From the NCBI GenBank assembly GCA_023379075.1, contig JAMCSO010000030.1, positions 1 through 7,238 on the forward strand: 7,238 nt of DNA, in the 5' to 3' direction. This document shows, in pieces, positions 1-5,732 of the stretch (position 1 is its first letter; each line of letters starts with the position of its first letter). The translations under genes and the position numbers were made by a program. This stretch comes from Candidatus Martarchaeota archaeon. Its GTDB lineage: Archaea > Micrarchaeota > Micrarchaeia > Micrarchaeales > CABMGC01. The notes below the pieces were generated by a model. It saw only the letters and a list, made by a program, of their open reading frames with translations, was not told where the DNA came from and made no database searches.

Positions 1-20
1 CACAGTTATAACCTTCAATC

Positions 21-2924
21 ATGCCACAAAGTGCGATCATCGACCAAGGCCAGTCCATTAACTTTTCTGTGTTAGCGAATGGGGGTGTACCTCCTTACTC
101 CTATCAGTGGTACGAGGGCCAATCTTCTCTATGCACATCTGATGCCATAATACCTGGAGCAACGTCAAAGAATTACTCCGTCTCTCCTGAATCAAGCACA
201 TACTACTGTGCAAGAGTCAAGGATTCAAACAGTAACTTTTCTTACTCTCCCACCGCTCTAGTGACTGTAGATCCAAAGCTATCTGCTAAGATAAATCCCA
301 CTCAAGAAACATACCTGGATGTGGGAGAGACAGAGCCTGTAAACATCTCTGTCAGCGGCGGAACACCTCCATACACCTACCTGCTTAACATTTCCACAAT
401 AAAAGGGAACTGTTCTGCAGGTCTAAGCGAAGCTCACTCAAACACATACACATTTACCTCAACGAGATCGATGGCCGGTTGCTCATTCGTATTCAAAGGC
501 ATAGTTACTGACTCTGCAGGAAGCAGTGTATCATCTAGTTCTGGAACGATAAACGTGAACAGTGCTCCTACACTTATCCTCTCATCTCCAAGCAATTCCA
601 TATTGGATTATGGGGAATCTACCGATTACCAGATAGCAATACCCAATAACACAGGCTTCGGGCCATTCGCATTCAATATACTGCTGGGTGGAAATGTTAT
701 CTATCAAGGCCAAATAATCTCGTCTGGGGATTCTGCCATATTCAAATACACTCCATCAGAGACAGGCAAAGAAATTCTTACTGCAACTGCTTATGATCTA
801 GGTTCATCTCATAAATATTCCTTCTCTGCAGAGCTTCCAGAGGTCATTGTAAACAATATGCTGAACCTCTCTGCAAGTGACATTCCAGGATCTCTGAACT
901 TATATAAAGATCAGGTTTATCCTGCGTACATAAACCTATTCAACACAGATACCGGAACACCGCCGTACACATATACAATACTAATATCAAACACCTCCGG
1001 ATCTCATGTGTTAAACATTTCTAATGCTAACACCCTACTTCAACACTATCTGTTTAACATCTCAGTGAGCAGCTCCGGAGCCTATAAATTAAATGCCAGT
1101 GTAAAAGACAGCGCCACAACTCCAACGCTATCTTCTATATCAAAGAGTATAAACATCAGCATAGCCAACGAGCCAAGCCTCTTCCTTTCGCTTATAGGAA
1201 GCAACACCGTAGACCTGAACCAGCCCATAACGTATCTGGCAACAATACCTAACAACACAGGCTTCGGCCCATTCAGCATCAGCCTTATCTCAGGGAATAG
1301 CATAGTTGCATCTAATACAATATCGAATGGCAGCGCCATACTATCATTTCTTCCAGAAGATGCTGGCAGCCTCTCAATCAATGCCGAAGCAAAGGATCTT
1401 GGCGATTCCTCTCATTATGCATTCAATTCCACATTCTACTTTATCAATGTCCTGCCAATACTAAGAGAAACTATTCATCTGGCACCTTACTCTTACAACA
1501 AGAGCTACTTCCCTAACGCCAATTCCATCATATCACTACGCTCAAATTCGAGCAAGAGCATCATTTTAAATCTGACAATAAAGAACGTCACCCAATCATA
1601 TCCTTCAATACCTTCCACAAGCTCAACAGCCTTTACAAAGATCGACATTTTGTACATAAATGTCACAGCAACAACCCCAAATGCGATTGGGACATTCAAC
1701 GCGAGCCTGACAATGGGATATCCCTGCTCCTATTCTACTGTGGCTCCCTATATATACAATGGCAGCTCATGGGCCCCAGTTCCATACTCAACCAATGAAT
1801 CCTCTTGTAGCGTAAGCCTCAATATAACTCCAGATCCGATTATTGGCTTATTTGCATCATCCCCTATTCAGTCCTCAACACCTCCTCCACAGCCTTCACC
1901 ACCCTCGGGATCTTCCCAAAGCGGTGGGAATGGTGGCAATGGCGGAGGCAACTCCAATGGGGGAGCTGGGGGCGGCATAACGAAGCCTGTGGTTACAAAG
2001 ACCAATGCAACATGCTACACTGTCAATACCTTCATACCTCTCAGTACCTTTAATGTAACCTTCGGAAGCAGTAAATTCAACTTTACCGAGAACTTCATCA
2101 GCCCAAATTATGCTGGTGTCTCAATAGGGAATGTTGCTTACACAATATATCCAAACAAAGCCTCAACCTTTTATAGCATCGGTTCGGACTTTTTCACGCT
2201 TACGCTACTAAACATATCATACCTTCCAATGCAACAGGCAATCACTGTAGGGATCTGCTCAACATATAGCATAAATTCAAATGCCGCTCCCCAGGCTCCA
2301 GAGACTCTTAATCTATCAATCAATAACGGCAAAATATTGCTTGCTTCTAACAAAATGAACGATCTCCTTGAGATAATTGCAGACGGAAACGTAATTGCTT
2401 CAGGAAATGGCAGCATTGAGATAAGTACAACAGTGCTCAAAGAAGGCCTTCACAGAGTCTACGGGATTGACCTAACTTCTGGCAAGAATACCAATACCAC
2501 AGAAATTACAATAGCTTATCAGGTGCCATCGCTAATTTTTGTAAAGAAATGCAAGAGCTACGTTTACAATGTCTCAAAATCATGCACAACAGAAGCAGAG
2601 ATCTTCTCCAGAAACTCAAGCCTTACTGCAGATCTCTATCTTAATGGGAATCTTATAGGCAGAACGAATGGAATAATAAACGATACCGAATCAAAGCCTG
2701 GCAACTACACCTACCTCTTCGAGACAAAAGGAAATGGATATTACAGCAGCCAATCCATTTATTACACATATTATATAACAGGGCCAAGCACCGTACCTGG
2801 AGTCACAGCCGCTGGCGGAGTTATAATTGCTATAACCGGATCCGCCATAGCTGCATTGATTCTCAACACACATAAGAAAAGAAGGAAGCCACGAAATCCC
2901 GACAGCAATGATACTTTGTCTTAA
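21..2924 (+). CDS. Large Ig-like-module surface glycoprotein with C-terminal membrane anchor, 5' end probably lost
   Basis: Predicted exported, cell-surface-anchored protein of 967 residues. Modules in order: an Ig-like domain (about 1-84, with PPYSYQWY at 24-31 and a YYC at 61-63), a TPPYTY domain (about 85-182), an NNTGFGPF domain (about 183-277), a second TPPYTY domain (278-385), a second NNTGFGPF domain (386-477), a further beta-rich region (478-615), a Pro then Gly/Asn-rich linker (620-652), two or three more beta domains (655-920), a hydrophobic segment (927-948) and a basic tail (HKKRRKPR). About three dozen N-x-S/T sequons and ten cysteines fit an extracellular, glycosylated protein with the C-terminus inside. 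Known: such proteins serve as adhesins or envelope proteins; the role here is inference. Odd: there is no signal peptide, and the ATG at 21 falls inside an Ig domain just after an in-frame TAA (9-11), so this start is probably not the native one. The family is confident, the exact role unknown. Confidence 0.8.
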   Translation: MPQSAIIDQGQSINFSVLANGGVPPYSYQWYEGQSSLCTSDAIIPGATSKNYSVSPESSTYYCARVKDSNSNFSYSPTALVTVDPKLSAKINPTQETYLDVGETEPVNISVSGGTPPYTYLLNISTIKGNCSAGLSEAHSNTYTFTSTRSMAGCSFVFKGIVTDSAGSSVSSSSGTINVNSAPTLILSSPSNSILDYGESTDYQIAIPNNTGFGPFAFNILLGGNVIYQGQIISSGDSAIFKYTPSETGKEILTATAYDLGSSHKYSFSAELPEVIVNNMLNLSASDIPGSLNLYKDQVYPAYINLFNTDTGTPPYTYTILISNTSGSHVLNISNANTLLQHYLFNISVSSSGAYKLNASVKDSATTPTLSSISKSINISIANEPSLFLSLIGSNTVDLNQPITYLATIPNNTGFGPFSISLISGNSIVASNTISNGSAILSFLPEDAGSLSINAEAKDLGDSSHYAFNSTFYFINVLPILRETIHLAPYSYNKSYFPNANSIISLRSNSSKSIILNLTIKNVTQSYPSIPSTSSTAFTKIDILYINVTATTPNAIGTFNASLTMGYPCSYSTVAPYIYNGSSWAPVPYSTNESSCSVSLNITPDPIIGLFASSPIQSSTPPPQPSPPSGSSQSGGNGGNGGGNSNGGAGGGITKPVVTKTNATCYTVNTFIPLSTFNVTFGSSKFNFTENFISPNYAGVSIGNVAYTIYPNKASTFYSIGSDFFTLTLLNISYLPMQQAITVGICSTYSINSNAAPQAPETLNLSINNGKILLASNKMNDLLEIIADGNVIASGNGSIEISTTVLKEGLHRVYGIDLTSGKNTNTTEITIAYQVPSLIFVKKCKSYVYNVSKSCTTEAEIFSRNSSLTADLYLNGNLIGRTNGIINDTESKPGNYTYLFETKGNGYYSSQSIYYTYYITGPSTVPGVTAAGGVIIAITGSAIAALILNTHKKRRKPRNPDSNDTLS
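270..1451 (+). repeat. Internal duplication of a two-domain unit in the surface protein
   Basis: Residues about 84-277 and 278-477 are two copies of the same pair of domains, offset by about 198-202 residues. The first domain of each pair carries GTPPYTY (residues 114-120 and 312-318). The second carries IPNNTGFGPF (207-216 and 409-418) and a later DLG..SH.Y motif (259-266 and 459-466). At the DNA level 639-668 and 1245-1274 match at 27 of 30 bases, which is high for domains otherwise so diverged and suggests either strong constraint or local gene conversion. Confidence 0.75.
1878..1979 (+). other. Low-complexity Pro-rich then Gly/Asn-rich linker within the surface protein
   Basis: Residues 620-652 run from a TPPPQPSPP stretch into a glycine/asparagine-rich stretch. 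The segment separates the repeated Ig-like half from the C-terminal half and is probably a flexible, wall- or sugar-spanning spacer. It is the only strongly low-complexity segment in the protein. Confidence 0.7.
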
Positions 2925-2929
2925 ATAAC

Positions 2930-2934
2930 GTGAT
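2930..2934 (+). promoter_or_regulatory. Shine-Dalgarno core GTGAT for the 310-residue gene
   Basis: GTGAT, part of the archaeal Shine-Dalgarno sequence, ends 3 bases before the ATG at 2938. The same pentamer at the same spacing precedes the TTG start of the HTH-CBS gene, so it looks like a real signal in this genome. Confidence 0.55.
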
Positions 2935-2937
2935 ACC

Positions 2938-3870
2938 ATGTCAGAAAGAACGATAAGATTGCCATCCGATCTGCAAAAGCGATTTGAATCGCTAAGAAGC
3001 GAAGGACCCTCAAGAGTTACCTGCGTCAGTACCTCACAAGAATACGAAGGTCTTGTCTTCAATAACCTTAGGGATCTGCGCAGTGCTCTCCGTGTCTTTG
3101 GTGGATCTAATAGTGAACAAACAGAACACATTGTCAGAGGGATTATTGAAAGCTCTGTGGAAAGCCAAAGGCTAGAAGCGGTCACATATCCTGGAGAACT
3201 AAAGTTCCTAAGGAACGGTGTTATATACTATAATTATTTCAAGGGAGAAGCAGAAGGCACGGGATTTCAGAATGTAGGCGTTGGGGTGAGTAGGATAGAT
3301 AACAAATATGTACTCACTCTATCGCTATGTCCTGAAGAGAGAATAAATGCCCTGAAAGAAAGTACCAGGGCATACAGGGCCTTAACCAGCGCCTCAACAG
3401 ATATAACCTTTGAGTCTACTGGTGGGATATTTTTCAAGATCGATCTTGCTCAGTTCGGGAAAGCAATAGGAGCAAAAGGCAATATGGCAAATGTATCTAA
3501 AGGATTTGTGGCAGATCCCGATAACAGCCAGTCGATACCAGTTGTCTATGATGGAAGAAGACTAAGTGCTAGACTTTATCTATTTGACATTCCTGAAACA
3601 AGTTATATGCCTGGGGCCAAGAGCTATAATAGCACACACATGATCGCTTCTTCAGGTAGTTGGATATTTGGTATTGTAAATGCCGTAATAGGCCCAGAAC
3701 CCGGAACTCTTAATATTTCTACTCCATCTATGACAATCACATTTGGGAGAGCAAGACAAACAAATGGATCTGGGATGATAACTGACGAGAACACAATTAA
3801 AGCGATCATCTCAGCTCGAGATCAGACAGCTCATAGGATAAGAGAAATTGCGGGGCTAAGCAGAAAGTAA
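2938..3870 (+). CDS. Unrecognised 310-residue soluble protein, probably co-transcribed with the surface protein
   Basis: I do not recognise this protein. It has no signal peptide and no membrane segment, so it is probably cytoplasmic. It starts with a charged helical region (1-80), then alternates hydrophobic strands and glycines, for example NGVIYYNYF (93-101), VGVGVSRIDNKYVLTLSL (113-130), TGGIFFKIDL (161-170) and RRLSARLYLFDIPE (207-220), which suggests an alpha-plus-beta fold. It ends in a short charged helix (283-310). There are only two cysteines (29 and 131) and no clear catalytic motif. The ATG is supported by an upstream GTGAT. It lies 13 bases behind the surface-protein gene on the same strand and so probably shares its transcript; it could serve the surface protein or be unrelated. 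Its codon use resembles its neighbours. That it is a real gene is likely from its length and ribosome site; its function is unknown. Confidence 0.8.
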   Translation: MSERTIRLPSDLQKRFESLRSEGPSRVTCVSTSQEYEGLVFNNLRDLRSALRVFGGSNSEQTEHIVRGIIESSVESQRLEAVTYPGELKFLRNGVIYYNYFKGEAEGTGFQNVGVGVSRIDNKYVLTLSLCPEERINALKESTRAYRALTSASTDITFESTGGIFFKIDLAQFGKAIGAKGNMANVSKGFVADPDNSQSIPVVYDGRRLSARLYLFDIPETSYMPGAKSYNSTHMIASSGSWIFGIVNAVIGPEPGTLNISTPSMTITFGRARQTNGSGMITDENTIKAIISARDQTAHRIREIAGLSRK

Positions 3871-3900
3871 GCCCTGCTAATTTATTATCTTTATTCTCCT
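3853..3900 (+). terminator. Possible weak hairpin and T-rich tract between convergent genes
   Basis: GGGCT (3853-3857) can pair with AGCCC (3870-3874) across a 12-base loop, and the following 3879-3900 is T-rich on the plus strand. Archaeal termination mostly depends on T-rich tracts, so the tract may matter more than the hairpin. The stem is only 5 bp and overlaps the last codons, so this is a tentative call. Confidence 0.25.
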
Positions 3901-5082
3901 TCCATAATATCTGAGAGAAAGCTCTTCTATCTCTCTCTTTGCCTCTTCCTCTTCATTAAATATCTCACTTATTCTGGTCTTCATCCTATTAATATCATCT
4001 TCTCTTTCTTTCATATCTTTGATCACCTTCGATACCTTTGAGACTTCTATCTCAAGCTCATCAAGCCCTCTTGAGAGAACACCGCGCTCCCTTGACTTCT
4101 CTGAAAGCTCATCAATTACTGCCTTTATCTCCCCATTTAATATCCTCTTTATCGGAGCGTAAAGAGAATCGCTATTCTTTACTGTGATTCTGCCTTCTTT
4201 CAGTTCTCTTTCTAGACTTCTAATCTCCTCAGCAAATAGCCTATAATCAAAGGATTGGTCAAGAACCGCACTTATTGGATCTACAACGATCTTTATCAGT
4301 GGCAGTTTCTTTCCAGGAAGGTAATCATACTTTCTTGCAGCCCTCTCTATATGCTTAATATTGGATTCAATATCAAATCTCAATCTCTCTATCTCGTTGT
4401 CCAATCCCTGCAGCCTTCGCTTTCTCTCTTCTATCTCCTCCAATGTACCTTTATCTATGACTACTGGATCGTCAAGTCCCTCTTCAAGCATGCTTGATCT
4501 TTCCTTAAGCACCTTACGTTCTGACTCGAGCGAATTGAGTTCTTCTATAACTGCCGCGATTGACTTATATTCATCAAATTCTCTCGACTTCTTTTCCAGC
4601 TCACCCTTTATCTTGTTTGATAGATCTTCCAGCTCTGAGAATGAGCGCTTAAAGCTACCAAGATGGTTTGAATAGCCTTTCAGCACATGCTTGAAACTCG
4701 CGTTTGTCGTTAAGACTTCTTTTATTATCCCTTCAAGGTTTGATAGTGATACAGTGCATTTCTCATACTCTGTTTTGCCTCTAAGATCGCTTATGTTGCT
4801 TCCAGCTACACTGATTAATGCCTTCGTATAAGAGTTCTTGCTTCCTTTTAGGTAATTTATGCTTGTAACTACAGCATAGTCTGTATCTGGATCTTTGTCT
4901 AGTGCGCTAAATTCCTCACACGCAACTATAAACTGCTCCCTGATTTCCTCAGCCCTCGAGATCATTGAGCGTGCTTTTGATACTGAGCTCCTTGTTTTTT
5001 CATCGAATCTTGTGCTTATGTACTGATCTATGCTGCTCCTATCAACCTTTTCCTCCTGATCGTTCCTTCCAAATATTCCCAT
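3877..5082 (-). CDS. Coiled-coil protein of 401 residues, function unknown
   Basis: Not recognised as a named family. The protein opens with MGIFGRN followed by a charged, helical N-terminal region (12-60). Residues 66-120 look like a less charged globular or helical segment. From about 143 to 253 heptad-like Leu/Glu/Lys/Arg helices suggest a long coiled coil, broken by a short Pro/Ile/Val stretch at 255-275 (LPGKKLPLIKIVVDPI). A second coiled coil covers about 283-390, with a basic end (RYYGRRIKIIN). This antiparallel-hairpin-like layout is seen in SMC/Rad50-like and some membrane-remodelling proteins, but no Walker or hook motif is present, so I do not assign it to either. It starts 12 bases after the stop of the HTH-CBS gene on the same strand, which suggests co-expression. 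There is no clear GTGAT; a weak GGTTGA sits directly before the ATG. Confidence 0.8.
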   Translation of the reverse strand: MGIFGRNDQEEKVDRSSIDQYISTRFDEKTRSSVSKARSMISRAEEIREQFIVACEEFSALDKDPDTDYAVVTSINYLKGSKNSYTKALISVAGSNISDLRGKTEYEKCTVSLSNLEGIIKEVLTTNASFKHVLKGYSNHLGSFKRSFSELEDLSNKIKGELEKKSREFDEYKSIAAVIEELNSLESERKVLKERSSMLEEGLDDPVVIDKGTLEEIEERKRRLQGLDNEIERLRFDIESNIKHIERAARKYDYLPGKKLPLIKIVVDPISAVLDQSFDYRLFAEEIRSLERELKEGRITVKNSDSLYAPIKRILNGEIKAVIDELSEKSRERGVLSRGLDELEIEVSKVSKVIKDMKEREDDINRMKTRISEIFNEEEEAKREIEELSLRYYGRRIKIIN

Positions 5083-5094
5083 TCAACCATCAAG

Positions 5095-5613
5095 CTAGAG
5101 CATATCCTCTGCTGTTACTATTCCAACTATCGCTCCCCTGCTTAAGACAACTATTGCAGGATACTGCCTGAGAAGATTCTTTGCTATTGTTACTGGCGTA
5201 TTGGCATTCAGGGTTGGAAATGGCTCCTTCATAACGCTTCTGATACTAACATCTTTCTGGAAGCCTATAAGCATGTTTGTGGTTACAGCTCCAACAACCT
5301 TCTCCCCATCAACTACTGGAAACTGGGATATTGAGTGCTTCTTCGCAATCTTCACTGCTTTAAAGACCCTATCATTGCCTCTTAATGTTATCACTCGCTT
5401 AAGCATTATATCCGAAAGGACCTTCTCCTCGCTGTGCTCTAACTCGTCAAGAACCTCAAATATCTCGCAAGCTATCCTATAATTTGGAACTACAATTCCT
5501 CTTTCTATCTTGGTAAGAAGGGATTGGCTTATTCCTGCTTTGTCCGCCAATGCCTTCTGCGTCAGCCCTAATCTTTTCCTCCTTTGCGATATTGAATTAA
5601 GTCCTGGGAACAA
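5095..5613 (-). CDS. XRE-type HTH transcriptional regulator with a C-terminal CBS pair
   Basis: Predicted DNA-binding regulator of 172 residues. Residues 7-58 form an XRE/Cro-type helix-turn-helix (RRKRLGLTQKALADKAGIS..., then SLLTKIERG and a VPNY turn). Residues about 67-120 and 123-172 are two CBS motifs, with HSISQFPVVDGEKVVGAVTT in the first and AIVVLSRGAIVGIVTAED in the second. This order matches the archaeal family of predicted regulators with C-terminal CBS domains (the COG3620 type). Known: CBS pairs usually bind adenosine-containing ligands such as AMP, ATP, SAM or MTA; the ligand here is not visible. The start is TTG at 5613, chosen because GTGAT ends 3 bases upstream, a stop (5626-5628) lies just beyond, no ATG intervenes, and the HTH would be cut by any later start. 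It heads an operon with the coiled-coil gene and is divergent from the PLP-enzyme gene, so auto-regulation and control of that gene are plausible. Confidence 0.92.
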   Translation of the reverse strand: MFPGLNSISQRRKRLGLTQKALADKAGISQSLLTKIERGIVVPNYRIACEIFEVLDELEHSEEKVLSDIMLKRVITLRGNDRVFKAVKIAKKHSISQFPVVDGEKVVGAVTTNMLIGFQKDVSIRSVMKEPFPTLNANTPVTIAKNLLRQYPAIVVLSRGAIVGIVTAEDML

Positions 5614-5616
5614 TCT

Positions 5617-5621
5617 ATCAC
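5617..5621 (-). promoter_or_regulatory. Shine-Dalgarno core GTGAT that fixes the TTG start
   Basis: On the minus strand GTGAT is followed by 3 bases and then TTG (5613-5611). The spacing equals that at the 2938 start, which supports the non-ATG initiation codon. Confidence 0.55.
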
Positions 5622-5698
5622 AATATTATTTCTTCCACAAAGTCTTTTAATCCTTGCATGATGCTATTCAAATATGAATAATTACAACAAATAATATT
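5622..5698. repeat. Long dyad symmetry in the divergent promoter region, candidate operator
   Basis: AATATTATTTCTT at 5622-5634 is matched at 12 of 13 positions by the reverse complement of 5686-5698. The centre of this dyad is base 5660, which is also the centre of the perfect palindrome GCATgATGC (5656-5664). The left arm lies between the minus-strand TATA-like octamer and the ribosome site; the right arm overlaps the plus-strand octamer. A dimeric or tetrameric HTH regulator bound here could block both promoters. The arms are AT-rich, so chance contributes. Confidence 0.4.
5644..5651 (-). promoter_or_regulatory. TATA-like octamer for the HTH-CBS operon
   Basis: ATTAAAAG on the minus strand lies 30 bases before the TTG start at 5613. 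An archaeal TATA box about 25 bases before the transcription start would give a leader of roughly 5-10 bases; the same octamer with nearly the same spacing serves the opposite gene. Confidence 0.4.
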
Positions 5699-5703
5699 AA
5701 AAG
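5696..5703 (+). promoter_or_regulatory. TATA-like octamer for the PLP-enzyme gene
   Basis: ATTAAAAG lies 29 bases before the ATG at 5733. No Shine-Dalgarno sequence is visible before that ATG, which fits a leaderless or very short-leader transcript. Confidence 0.4.
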
Positions 5704-5732
5704 CAGGCAAGCATGAACTTAAGTATGATTCA

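Noticed and set aside
1878..1979. Pro/Gly low-complexity stretch as a possible tandem repeat or CRISPR-like array
   Set aside because: It is in frame, has no regular unit or spacers, and reads naturally as a protein linker.
2691..3185. A 164-codon minus-strand frame spanning the end of the surface gene and the start of the 310-residue gene
   Set aside because: It is antisense to two well-supported genes, has no ribosome site or recognisable domain, and its composition (Ser/Leu/Cys-rich) is that of an antisense shadow.
3877..5082. Coiled-coil protein as a Rad50/SMC or ESCRT-III (CdvB-like) protein, suggested by the hairpin layout and the MGIFGR start
   Set aside because: There are no Walker A/B motifs, no zinc hook CxxC and no recognisable Snf7-type motif; the similarity is limited to general coiled-coil composition.
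4255..5171. Plus-strand frames of 68-104 codons opposite the coiled-coil gene
   Set aside because: Their Ser/Leu/Phe-rich composition is what the complement of Glu/Lys/Arg-rich coiled-coil codons produces.
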